Shown piece after piece: positions 25,639 to 33,544 of a stretch of DNA of 64,000 nt (its first letter is position 1; each line of letters starts with the position of its first letter). The translations under genes and the position numbers were made by a program. The notes beneath the pieces are model-generated. The model made no database searches, had not been told where the DNA came from, and saw nothing but the letters and a program-made list of their open reading frames with translations. This DNA is from JACCSI01 sp035575715 (GTDB lineage: Bacteria; Acidobacteriota; Vicinamibacteria; Vicinamibacterales; UBA2999): positions 1 through 64,000 of the forward strand of contig DATLXN010000019.1 of NCBI GenBank assembly GCA_035575715.1, read 5' to 3'.

Positions 25639-26970
25639 CTATTTCCCAATACAAAAATTCTTAAAGATGTGTTGCAGCAAATCATCTGTCGTCCGCCGCC
25701 CCGTGATTTCCTGCAGTTGGGCAGCAGCGTCTTGCAGATCCGCGAGGACGAACTCTTCAGACGTGTGCTCCGCCAGTGCCGCGGACGCGCGCGACAGCGC
25801 ATCGCGCGACTTCTCGAGCAGCGTGATGTGGCGAATGTTCGTAACCAGCGACGGGTCGCGCGTGGCATCGCCGGCGCCGAGTCGTGCCGCCATGCGGTCG
25901 ACAAACGCCTCGATCCCTGTACCGTTTACAACCGACACTTCGCAGACGTCCCACGTCGGATCCGCTGTCCACGCGGGCGGCAGATCGATCTTGTTCACCA
26001 CGACGATGCGGTCATCGGCTACGCCGCCGTCGATTAACCGCCGGTCGTCGTCACTCAGCGGCCGCGATCGGTCCAGCACCAGCACGGTGAGATCGGCGAC
26101 CGTCGCCGCCTGCCTGGCTCGGGCGATCCCTTCGTGTTCGACGACGTCGGCCGATTCGCGGATGCCGGCCGTGTCCACCAACGACACCGCGTAGCCGCGC
26201 ACATCGGCTCGTTCGGTCAGCATGTCGCGCGTCGTTCCTGGAATCGCCGTCACGATCGCGCGATTCGCATTCAAGAGCGCGTTGAACAGACTCGACTTGC
26301 CGACGTTCGGTGTGCCGACAATTGCGACCTGCGCGCCTTCGCGAATCAATCGCCCGCGGCCGGCCTTTGCGAGCAGCGCCTCGACGCGCGCCGCCAGCGC
26401 GCTCATCTCGACGACCGCTGCCTCCGCCTCGACGAAGTGATAACCCTCGTCCGGAAAGTCGAGTGAGGCCTCGAGACGGGCGACCAGATCGAACAAAGTC
26501 GTCTCGATTGCCGTGATCGTCGTGGTCAATGTCCCTTCGAGTTGATCGAAGGCCGCGCGCGCTTGAAGAGGCGTGACCGCGTCGATCAGATCGGCAACCG
26601 CTTCGGCCTGGACCAGGTCGATCCTGCCGTTGAGAAAGGCGCGGAGGGTGAATTCGCCCGGCTCGGCGAGCCGCGCACCCGCATCGATCGCCGCACGAAG
26701 GATCGCGCCGAGCACAACCGGACTGCCGTGCGCGCTGATCTCGGCGACATCATCGCCGGTGTAAGAGTGCGGGCCGGGAAAGACCGTGACGACCACCTGA
26801 TCGTCGAGCAGTCGAGTAAAGGTGGCATGCCGCGCTGCGAAGCCGGCCGGCCGGTGCGCGAGGGTCGCCACAATCGCCGCCGCCGCAGGCCCGCTCAATC
26901 GCACCACACCAACACCGCCCCGCCCCAGTGGGGTCGCGATGGCGACGATGGTATCGGTGGTGGAGAACAC
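25639..26970 (-). CDS. mnmE: tRNA modification GTPase MnmE
   Basis: 443 residues. The N-terminal tetrahydrofolate-binding domain opens with DTIVAIATPLGRGGVGVVRLSG. A G domain inserted in the helical domain has GTPNVGKSSLFNALL near residue 220, DTAG and NKID. The protein ends in the conserved CIGK with its catalytic Cys. It is the partner of MnmG in wobble-uridine modification. Confidence 0.96.
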   Translation of the reverse strand: MFSTTDTIVAIATPLGRGGVGVVRLSGPAAAAIVATLAHRPAGFAARHATFTRLLDDQVVVTVFPGPHSYTGDDVAEISAHGSPVVLGAILRAAIDAGARLAEPGEFTLRAFLNGRIDLVQAEAVADLIDAVTPLQARAAFDQLEGTLTTTITAIETTLFDLVARLEASLDFPDEGYHFVEAEAAVVEMSALAARVEALLAKAGRGRLIREGAQVAIVGTPNVGKSSLFNALLNANRAIVTAIPGTTRDMLTERADVRGYAVSLVDTAGIRESADVVEHEGIARARQAATVADLTVLVLDRSRPLSDDDRRLIDGGVADDRIVVVNKIDLPPAWTADPTWDVCEVSVVNGTGIEAFVDRMAARLGAGDATRDPSLVTNIRHITLLEKSRDALSRASAALAEHTSEEFVLADLQDAAAQLQEITGRRTTDDLLQHIFKNFCIGK

Positions 26971-26974
26971 TTAG

Positions 26975-27237
26975 GACCCTCGCTTTGCTCGGGTGGGACC
27001 AGCTCGCTTCGCTCGCTGGTGGGAGGCATCGGCATTCGCCTCGCCTCAGGTCCCTCAGTCACCACCATGCTGAGTGGACCCGAATGTTCGATGAAGGGTG
27101 AGGCGAGGCGAACGCCGAGCATCCCCCACCAGCGAGCGAAGCGAGCTGTTCCCACCGACGGCGAAGCGACGTCGGTCCCACCGACGAGCGAAGCGACGTC
27201 GGCCCCACCGCCACGCAGTGGCGGTCCTCAGCGAGCC
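26975..27237. repeat. TGGGA-spaced hairpin array between jag and mnmE
   Basis: The 268-bp gap is nearly all palindromes: CTCGCTTTGCTCGGG, CCAGCTCGCTTCGCTCGCTGG, two CCGACG...CGTCGG units with a GAAGCGA core and CCGCCACGCAGTGGCGG. TGGGA or TCCCA spacers separate them. The left half (27,000-27,060) and the right half (27,095-27,150) are also inverted relative to each other, so the whole could fold into one large cruciform. No gene is seen. Confidence 0.85.
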
Positions 27238-27238
27238 G

Positions 27239-27691
27239 CTATTTCACCGAGATAATAACGGTCTTTTCAAACGCGTCGCCGATGCTCTCCGACGACACCG
27301 ACTCGACCTCGCCGACAGAGAGATGAACGATCCGGCGTTCGTAGGGATTGAGCGGACCAATCTCCTGCGCGTGACCTGAATCGCGCGCCTTCTCCGCGAG
27401 GAACCTGGCCATCTGCTTCAGTTCCGCATCCTTGCCCTGGCGATAGCCCTGGCAGTCAACGACCAGCCGCCGCCGCTCATCGGCTTCGTTGCGGAACACC
27501 GCAGCGACGACGTGTTGCAGCGCGGCGAGGGCTTCACCCTGCTTGCGGATCAGTAGCGATCCGTCCTCGCCGGTCAGGTTGATGCGCAGACCGTCCTGCA
27601 TTTCTTCGGCTTGCGCGGTGAGCGTCAGGCCCATCGCTGAAGAAACTTTTTCGACGAATGCGGTGATCTCAGTAGGGTTCGGCATAGTCAC
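27239..27691 (-). CDS. jag: RNA-binding protein Jag/KhpB (KH-R3H)
   Basis: 150 residues from a GTG at 27,691; an ATG two codons later (27,685) is equally possible. A KH-like segment (INLTGEDGSLLIRKQGEALAAL) is followed by an R3H domain (LNPYERRIVHLSV). The N-terminal Jag domain of some homologues is absent. It lies in the conserved rnpA-yidC-jag-mnmE order; the Firmicutes homologue binds RNA and influences cell elongation. Confidence 0.85.
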   Translation of the reverse strand: MTMPNPTEITAFVEKVSSAMGLTLTAQAEEMQDGLRINLTGEDGSLLIRKQGEALAALQHVVAAVFRNEADERRRLVVDCQGYRQGKDAELKQMARFLAEKARDSGHAQEIGPLNPYERRIVHLSVGEVESVSSESIGDAFEKTVIISVK

Positions 27692-27700
27692 TCAAATGCA

Positions 27701-27775
27701 ACACGAAGCCACGACGGACACGACTCAATCAGGCTCCCAGGTTTTTCTTCGCGCTCTTCGTGTTCTTGGTGTTTG
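27701..27775. repeat. ACACGAAG-type inverted short-word repeat at the 3' end of yidC
   Basis: Left arm ACACGAAGCCACGACGGACA; right arm TTCTTCGCGCTCTTCGTGTT. These are opposite-strand versions of a CACGAAGN word at 8-9 bp period. The right arm encodes the last residues of YidC (NTKNTKSAKKN). Confidence 0.6.
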
Positions 27776-29504
27776 ATTTTTCCACCACTATATCTTTGAG
27801 CGATCGGGAGTCCTTCGCCTTTGACCCCGGCGCGTCGGGGGGGCCGATCATCGCGTTGGTGAAGTACTGCTGGCCGATCGCCCAGACGTTGCTGATCAGC
27901 CAGTAGATCACCAGGCCGGACGGCGCGAACAGCATCGTCGCCGTGATCATGATCGGCATGAACATCATGATCTTCTGCTGCGTCGGATCGGCGGTGGTCG
28001 GCGTGATCTTCTGCTGCCAGAACATCGTCAGGCCCATCAACGCCGGCGTGATGTAGAGCGGATCTAAGCGCGCGAGGTCGCGAATCCAGAAGAACGGTTC
28101 GCCGCGGATTTCAATCGCCTGGCCGAGCATCGCGTAGAAGGCAAAGAGAAACGGCAGCGTCAGCAGCATCGGGACGCAGCCGCTCGCCGGGTTGACACCC
28201 TTGCTGCGATACAGCTCCATCACCTCGCTGTTCATCTTCTGTCGTTCGGGATCGGTGACCTTGTATTTGGCGTAGCGATCCTGGATCGCCTTCATCTGCG
28301 GCTGCAGCCCCTGCATCTTCCGCATCGACACGACACTCTTGTGACGAAGTGGCGCCATCACCAGGTTGATCATGATGGTCAGGACGATGATCGACCAGCC
28401 CCAGTCGCCCACCCAGCTGTAGACCCAGCGCAAGCCCTCGAGCAGCGGCGCGGCGAGCAAGGCGAACATGCCGAAGTAGATGGCGCGCGTGAACTCGGGG
28501 TCGATGTCGCGCATTTCATCGAGCTTCTTTGGCCCGAGGTAGTAGCGCACGTTCTGAGGTGAGGCCGGATAGCGGACGCCCCACGCCACGTACTGCCCGA
28601 CTTGCGGGGGTGTCCCCATCGTCGGGATCGCCACGGGGAGAAATTCAAGGCGCGTCGGCGCGGGTGGCTGGAGTACGGCGTGAATGAAGTAGTGATCGTC
28701 GACGCCGGCCCAGCGAAAGGTCCCTTCGCGCACCACACCAGCGCCCAGGCCGGTGCCGGCCTCGCGTTCGACATCCCCGTGAGTGTGGTAAATCGCCTGC
28801 GCGAGATACATGTAGTTCGGTGACAGAAACGATCCGGGCTGAGTCCGCGCGATGTCATCGCCAAGCCCAGGCCCACCTTCGACGATGGGGTTGAGCGTTT
28901 CGGTGCCGCGCATCACGTCGGCGCTGAAATTGACGATGAATGACTTTGGCTCGAAGGTGAAGACCTTGCGGGCTTTCAGGCCATCCGCCGTTTCGAGCTC
29001 GAATGTGACACTGGCCGATTGCGCTGTCGCATCGGTGTGGGTGCCGCTGACGCCGGACACTTTGTAAAGCGAGTCGTTGAGCCGTGCGCTTGCGGCCTGA
29101 TCGTCGATGCGTAAGGAAAAGGGCAGCGCTAAGGTCGGCGGAACAACCGCGGGCACGAGGTCGAGAGGGTTGCCCGCGTCGTCTTTGTATTCCTTGAGGA
29201 TCCAGTGACGCAGGCGCGCACCGCGATTGGTGAACACGGCCCGTGCCTTCTGGGTCTCGATGACGATCTCGCGTTCTTCGGAATCACCAACGACCAGGGG
29301 AACGGCTTGCGGTGGCGCGACCGGCGCGGCGACCGTGCCAGGCCCGGGGCTGAGACCGCCAGACTGCGCGGGCGCGATCGGCTGCGTCACGCCCGGTGGC
29401 GGGGCACTGACATTGCCCGGCACAGGCGGAGGCACGACCAGTGACTGGTAGGCAAACAGCACCGCAAAAGACAGAAAGATGGCGAGGAGAACGCGACGTT
29501 CCAT
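27729..29504 (-). CDS. yidC: Membrane protein insertase YidC
   Basis: 591 residues. An N-terminal membrane anchor (RRVLLAIFLSFAVLFAYQSL), a large periplasmic beta-sandwich (about 60-360, typical of Gram-negatives), then the conserved five-helix insertase core with GWSIIVLTIMINLVM, MQGLQPQMKAI and GCVPMLLTLPFLFAFY. It inserts and folds inner-membrane proteins alone or with SecYEG. Its ATG overlaps the yidD stop (TAATG). The C-terminal tail is made of a dispersed repeat. Confidence 0.95.
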   Translation of the reverse strand: MERRVLLAIFLSFAVLFAYQSLVVPPPVPGNVSAPPPGVTQPIAPAQSGGLSPGPGTVAAPVAPPQAVPLVVGDSEEREIVIETQKARAVFTNRGARLRHWILKEYKDDAGNPLDLVPAVVPPTLALPFSLRIDDQAASARLNDSLYKVSGVSGTHTDATAQSASVTFELETADGLKARKVFTFEPKSFIVNFSADVMRGTETLNPIVEGGPGLGDDIARTQPGSFLSPNYMYLAQAIYHTHGDVEREAGTGLGAGVVREGTFRWAGVDDHYFIHAVLQPPAPTRLEFLPVAIPTMGTPPQVGQYVAWGVRYPASPQNVRYYLGPKKLDEMRDIDPEFTRAIYFGMFALLAAPLLEGLRWVYSWVGDWGWSIIVLTIMINLVMAPLRHKSVVSMRKMQGLQPQMKAIQDRYAKYKVTDPERQKMNSEVMELYRSKGVNPASGCVPMLLTLPFLFAFYAMLGQAIEIRGEPFFWIRDLARLDPLYITPALMGLTMFWQQKITPTTADPTQQKIMMFMPIMITATMLFAPSGLVIYWLISNVWAIGQQYFTNAMIGPPDAPGSKAKDSRSLKDIVVEKSNTKNTKSAKKNLGA

Positions 29505-29824
29505 TAGTTAGGTTTCGTAGATTTCGTTGGATGGGACGGGACCGGATCGTAGCCGTGGTTCCCGAAGGGCTGGCAACGGCTTAAGCGGCGTGTGCCCAGC
29601 CAGGTGCCGCGAACGAACCCGTGTCGCGCAATCGCCTCCGCCGTGTAGTCGGCGCAGGTGGGCACGAATCGGCAGGCACCGGTAAACCAGGGGGACAGCA
29701 AATACTTATACGCGCGAATCAGAGCGAGGGCGCCGCGGGCGGCGAGGCCGGGCGGCCGCGGTTCCGTCGCCGGCGCGCTCAAGGAGGACGCCAAATTCAC
29801 GCTCGAGACTGGGGTATGGAGCAT
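29504..29824 (-). CDS. yidD: Membrane protein insertion efficiency factor YidD
   Basis: 106 residues. The conserved core ALIRAYKYLLSPWFTGACRFVPTCADYTAEAI and the LSRCQPFGNHGYDPVP block are unmistakable. The core begins at about residue 33. No ATG, GTG or TTG lies closer to it, so the gene probably starts at 29,824 and shares 119 bp out of frame with the 3' end of rnpA. The tail PTKSTKPN is low-complexity. Confidence 0.88.
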   Translation of the reverse strand: MLHTPVSSVNLASSLSAPATEPRPPGLAARGALALIRAYKYLLSPWFTGACRFVPTCADYTAEAIARHGFVRGTWLGTRRLSRCQPFGNHGYDPVPSHPTKSTKPN

Positions 29825-30092
29825 CGAGAAATTCGCGGCGAGGGATGACGACGATGTCGAGCGCGACGACTGGTTTGTGCTGACGGAACAGTTCGCGCGT
29901 GAGTCGCTTGGCGCGGTTGCGGATCACCGCCCCGCCGATCTTGCGCGTGGCGGCAATGCCGAGTCGGGCGTGTCCGTCGGTATTGGCCCTGACGAACACC
30001 GTCATGAACCGCCCGCTCACCCGCGCGCCGGCATCGTAAGCCTGCTCAAAATCGGCACGCTTGCGAATGTGCTCGGCCGGGCGGAACGTCAC
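29706..30092 (-). CDS. rnpA: Ribonuclease P protein component
   Basis: 128 residues with a GTG start one base after the rpmH stop (TAGTGTG). The FRPAEHIRKRADFEQAYDAG opening and the signature KIGGAVIRNRAKRLTRELFR define RnpA, which binds the RNase P RNA for tRNA 5' processing. The Pro/Arg-rich C-terminal tail (about 25 residues) lies in the part shared with yidD and may be selected only loosely. Confidence 0.93.
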   Translation of the reverse strand: MTFRPAEHIRKRADFEQAYDAGARVSGRFMTVFVRANTDGHARLGIAATRKIGGAVIRNRAKRLTRELFRQHKPVVALDIVVIPRREFLDAPYPSLEREFGVLLERAGDGTAAARPRRPRRPRSDSRV

Positions 30093-30093
30093 A

Positions 30094-30246
30094 CTATTCG
30101 TCGGAAACGGTCAACCGCTTGCGGCCCTTGGCGCGGCGGCGTTTGATCACCTGCTGGCCATCTTTGGTCGCCATGCGGACGAGAAAACCGTGCGTTTTCT
30201 TGCGCCGCCGGTTATTCGGTTGGAACGTGCGTACACCCTTCGCCAT
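30094..30246 (-). CDS. rpmH: 50S ribosomal protein L34
   Basis: 50 residues: MAKGVRTFQPNNRRRKKTHG, then FLVRM, GQQVIKRRRAKGRKRL and TVSDE. This is the L34 signature (T-[FY]-Q-P-[NS]-x-R-R-R-K-K-x-H-G-F). The start at 30,246 leaves the rpmH-rnpA-yidD-yidC order intact. It is the gene nearest the left side of the origin. Confidence 0.97.
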   Translation of the reverse strand: MAKGVRTFQPNNRRRKKTHGFLVRMATKDGQQVIKRRRAKGRKRLTVSDE

Positions 30247-30734
30247 TTCTTAGTCCTCGGGAAACCACTAATTGTATACCAGGAGCCCGCAGACCCGCCC
30301 TCCGGGCGGGTTAAGACGCCTCCGGAGTGGGAACGGCGACCGCTTCGCGCGCCGGTGGGGAGGCTCGCCGTTCGGCTCGCCGCATTCGGCTGACTCCCGG
30401 CCATCTGTCCGGTGCGAAGCTGAGAAGCCGAGCCGAACGGCGAGCGCCTACTGGCGAGCCGGAGGCGATGCCAGTCCCGCTCCGAGCGAGGCCGGAGGCC
30501 AATGCGAGGAGTCCTGCCGGCCAGCGAAGGATGCCGGTCCTGCCTGCCCGCCCGCCGAAAGCGGTCTACAGCGAAGCCGCCTGCGTGCTACGATCCCGTT
30601 TCGCATTCCCTGAGAGATTTCCACAACTGTGGAAAAGCTTGTGGAAAAACCCTAATAAACTCGACCGTTGAGCTTAGGAATTCGTGGTTTTCTGGCCCTT
30701 TCCGCCTATTTGAGGCTTCGAGGCGTGAACTAGC
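30247..30734. other. oriC: Probable replication origin region (rpmH-dnaA gap)
   Basis: This 488-bp gap separates divergent rpmH and dnaA. It contains TGGGA-type hairpin repeats at 30,300-30,500. At 30,617-30,648 there is a cluster of DnaA boxes: ATTTCCACA (plus), and two TTTTCCACA boxes on the minus strand at 30,628-30,636 and 30,640-30,648. AT-richer sequence (CCCTAATAAACTCG) follows before dnaA. The flanking gene order rnpA-rpmH / dnaA-dnaN-gyrB and the nearby parS sites support an origin. A second AT-rich candidate lies after dnaA. Confidence 0.75.
30300..30500. repeat. Hairpin repeat array upstream of oriC boxes
   Basis: Contains GGAGTGGGAACGGCGACCGC, CTTCGCGCGCCGGTGGGGAGG, GGCTCGCCGTTCGGCTCGCC and inverted counterparts near 30,430-30,475 (GAGCCGAACGGCGAG). 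It shares the TGGGA spacer and CTTCGC core with the arrays at 10.5 and 27.0 kb. Confidence 0.75.
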
Positions 30735-32081
30735 ATGTCGGGCACCACGATCTGGGAACAGGTCCTCGGGCGGATTGAGGCGAAAGTCGGCCGCCACAGC
30801 TTTCACACCTGGTTCAAACCGACCTCGATGCTCTCGGACGATGGCGTCCGGGTGGCGGTGCGGGTGCCGAACCTGCTGTTTACCGAGTGGCTCCCCAAGC
30901 ACTATTCCGTCGTCCTGGCCGAGGCGCTGAAGGACGTGGGCCGCCCGAATGCCGAACTGGTGTTCGTTCCGGAAGAGGCCAAAACCACGCCGGCCGTCTC
31001 CCTGAACCCGACCGAGGCGCCGCCCCGGCTGACAACCGCGGCTCCCCCGGCGCCCACGACTGCGGTCGCTGGCCTCAATCCCCGTTACACCTTCGACACC
31101 TTTATCGTCGGGCCGTCGAACCAGTTTGCCGACGCGGCCTGTCGCGCGGTGGCGGAAGCGCCGTCGCGCTCGTACAACCCGCTGTTTATTTACGGCGGCG
31201 TGGGACTGGGCAAGACGCACTTGATGCATGCCATCGGGCAATACGTGATGCAGCATCACAACGGGCTGAAGCTGACCTATATCTCGTCTGAGCGCTTCAT
31301 GAACGAGATGATCAACGCCGTTCGTTACGATCGCATTCTCGACTTCCGTGATCGCTATCGCTCGGTCGACCTGTTGTTGGTCGACGACATTCAGTTCGTG
31401 TCCGGCAAGGAAGGTACGCAGAACGAGTTCTTCCACACCTTTAACGCGCTGCACGACGCGCAAAAGCAGATTGTGATCAGCAGCGATCGCCCACCCCACG
31501 AAATTCCGGCGCTCGAGGAACGTCTGCGCTCGCGATTCGAGTGGGGATTGATTGCCGACATTCAACCGCCCGATCTCGAAACCAAGGTCGCGATTCTCAA
31601 GAAAAAGGCCGAAAGTGAAGCCGTGCCGCTGCCCGACGGCGTGGCGCTCTACATGGCGAGCCGCATTAAGTCGAACATCCGCGAGCTCGAAGGATCGCTG
31701 ATCCGCTTGATCGCGTATGCCTCACTGACCGGCCGCGGCATGACGCTCGATCTTGCCCAGGAAGTGCTGCGCAACACCATCGACCACGACGAAAAGGCCG
31801 TCACCATCGAGCAGATTCAGAAGTTTGTCGCCGAGTATTACCAGTTGAAGTTGGTCGATCTCAAATCCCGCAACAACTCTAAATCGATTGCGATGCCACG
31901 CCAGGTCGCGATGTACCTGTGTAAATCGCTCACCCACGCGTCATTGCCGGAGATCGGTCGCAGTTTTGGCGGCAAACATCATTCGACGGTGATCCACTCG
32001 ATCAAAAAAGTCGAAGTCATGCGCAAGAACGACTCGGCGTTCAACAGCCTGATCCACAACCTGCTCGAATCGTTCAAGTGA
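30735..32081 (+). CDS. dnaA: Chromosomal replication initiator DnaA
   Basis: 448 residues. Domain I (TIWEQVLGRIEAKVGRHSFHTWF), a short Pro/Ala linker, the AAA+ domain with GGVGLGKTHLMHAIG near residue 155 and LLLVDDIQF near 215, and domain IV with the DnaA signature region (SLPEIGRSFGGKHHSTVIHS) near the C-terminus. It opens the origin at the boxes just upstream and probably autoregulates there. Confidence 0.97.
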   Translation: MSGTTIWEQVLGRIEAKVGRHSFHTWFKPTSMLSDDGVRVAVRVPNLLFTEWLPKHYSVVLAEALKDVGRPNAELVFVPEEAKTTPAVSLNPTEAPPRLTTAAPPAPTTAVAGLNPRYTFDTFIVGPSNQFADAACRAVAEAPSRSYNPLFIYGGVGLGKTHLMHAIGQYVMQHHNGLKLTYISSERFMNEMINAVRYDRILDFRDRYRSVDLLLVDDIQFVSGKEGTQNEFFHTFNALHDAQKQIVISSDRPPHEIPALEERLRSRFEWGLIADIQPPDLETKVAILKKKAESEAVPLPDGVALYMASRIKSNIRELEGSLIRLIAYASLTGRGMTLDLAQEVLRNTIDHDEKAVTIEQIQKFVAEYYQLKLVDLKSRNNSKSIAMPRQVAMYLCKSLTHASLPEIGRSFGGKHHSTVIHSIKKVEVMRKNDSAFNSLIHNLLESFK

Positions 32082-32345
32082 CCTTTAACAACCTCAACTG
32101 TTGATGGATTGTGCACGGTTGCGGATGGGTCGACCGGGCTTCAAAAACCGCTCCCATCGACACATCTCATCCACAGAAAAATTCACAGTTTAAATAGTTG
32201 ATTTATAAGGACTTACGCCGCTGTTAAATTAGGTTCACAGCACCTTCTTCCTGTATACTTCTTTGTCTTCTCCTTTACCTCAACCTAAGTCAGTACAAAG
32301 TCAGTGGATGGCGGCTCAGTCCGGCCATTCGAGGGCACCCACACC
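32082..32345. promoter_or_regulatory. dnaA-dnaN gap: AT-rich origin candidate and dnaN promoter
   Basis: 264 bp with the lowest GC of the region (32,176-32,230, TTTAAATAGTTGATTTATAA). A near-consensus DnaA box TCATCCACA lies at 32,167-32,175, followed by AATTCACAG. A possible dnaN promoter has TATACT at 32,254-32,259 with a weak -35 near GGTTCA. This could be the unwinding region of a bipartite origin. Confidence 0.5.
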
Positions 32346-33458
32346 ATGGAACTCGTCGCCAGGAAAGCCGATCTTGTGCGGGAACTGCAATTCTTCCAGC
32401 AGATCGTCGAGCGCAAGAACACCATTCCGATTCTGGCGAACGTGCTGCTTGAAACCAACGGCAACGAGCTGACGTTGCTGGCCACTGATCTCGAAGTGGC
32501 GCTGCGTAGTCGTTGCGAAGCGGCGGTCGACAAGCCGGGCGCGGTCACGCTGCCGGCAAAAAAGCTCTATGAAGTGGTACGTGCGCTGCCGGAAGCCGAC
32601 GTGCGCCTCGAAACGGAAAAAGGCGGCACCGGCGTGAAGGTGTCGGCCGAACGTTTCGAATCGCGGATGCCGACCCTGCCGCGCGAGGACTTTCCGAGCC
32701 TGCCGGAATCGGGCGGGGCGATCAAGTCATCGATCAAGGGCAATGTGCTCCGCGAGATGGTCGCCAAAACCCAGTTTGCGATCACCGGCGAGGACACGCG
32801 CTACTACCTGAATGGCGCGTTATTTGTGTTGCGAGAGGATTCGATGACGCTGGTCGCCACCGACGGCCACCGCCTCGCGCTGGTTAACGCGGAGCGCGAT
32901 CCAGCCGTCAAAGGCGCCGAGGAGATCAAGGCGATCCTGCCGCGCAAGACGTTGTCAGAACTGGCGCGCCTGCTGACTGACGAAAGTGAGATTCATTACG
33001 AGCGCGGCGAGAATCATTTGTTCTTCGAGATCGGGCCGCGTCTCCTGATTTCGCGAATGATCGACGGGCAGTTTCCAGCCTACGAAAAAGTGATTCCCAA
33101 AGCCAACGACAAGCGTATCGAATTCGAACGCGATCGGCTGACCAGCGCGGTGCGCCGCGTCGCCATCCTTTCGAACGAACGATCGCGTGCCGTCAAGTTT
33201 TTGATCGACAAGGGCAAAGTCGAGGTGACCTCCAGCAGTCCCGAGTTCGGCGAAGCGAAAGAGCCGCTCACGGTCGACTACAGCGGTCCGCCGCTGACGA
33301 TTTGCTTCAATGCCCAGTACGTCCAGGACTTCCTGAGCGTCGTCGAATCGGACGTCGTCGCACTCGAACTGAAGGACGAAGTGAGCCAGGCCGTGTTCAA
33401 GCCCGTGGGAGTCGAGGGTTACGACTACACCTACGTGATTATGCCGATGAGGGTGTGA
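32346..33458 (+). CDS. dnaN: DNA polymerase III beta subunit (sliding clamp)
   Basis: 370 residues from the ATG at 32,346 (MELVARKADLVRELQFFQQI), which matches the family start. An ATG at 32,304 would add 14 unrelated residues. Three clamp domains are present; the hydrophobic-pocket end VEGYDYTYVIMPMRV is the usual YVIMPMR C-terminus. It tethers polymerase to DNA. Confidence 0.95.
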   Translation: MELVARKADLVRELQFFQQIVERKNTIPILANVLLETNGNELTLLATDLEVALRSRCEAAVDKPGAVTLPAKKLYEVVRALPEADVRLETEKGGTGVKVSAERFESRMPTLPREDFPSLPESGGAIKSSIKGNVLREMVAKTQFAITGEDTRYYLNGALFVLREDSMTLVATDGHRLALVNAERDPAVKGAEEIKAILPRKTLSELARLLTDESEIHYERGENHLFFEIGPRLLISRMIDGQFPAYEKVIPKANDKRIEFERDRLTSAVRRVAILSNERSRAVKFLIDKGKVEVTSSSPEFGEAKEPLTVDYSGPPLTICFNAQYVQDFLSVVESDVVALELKDEVSQAVFKPVGVEGYDYTYVIMPMRV

Positions 33459-33461
33459 TTT

Positions 33462-33542
33462 CTGGTGGGTAGGCAGGTGGGCGGGTTAGCAGGTATTCCA
33501 TCTGCCAACCGGCCAACCTGCCGACCTGCCATAGAACGTTTT
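33462..33542. repeat. GGCAGGT short-word inverted repeat between dnaN and gyrB
   Basis: GGTGGGTAGGCAGGTGGGCG with GGTTAGCAGGTA on the left is mirrored by CTGCCAACCGGCCAACCTGC with CGACCTGCC on the right. It is a period-7 to 8 word array arranged as an inverted repeat that fills the 86-bp gap. recF, often found here, is missing. Confidence 0.75.
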
Positions 33543-33544
33543 AA

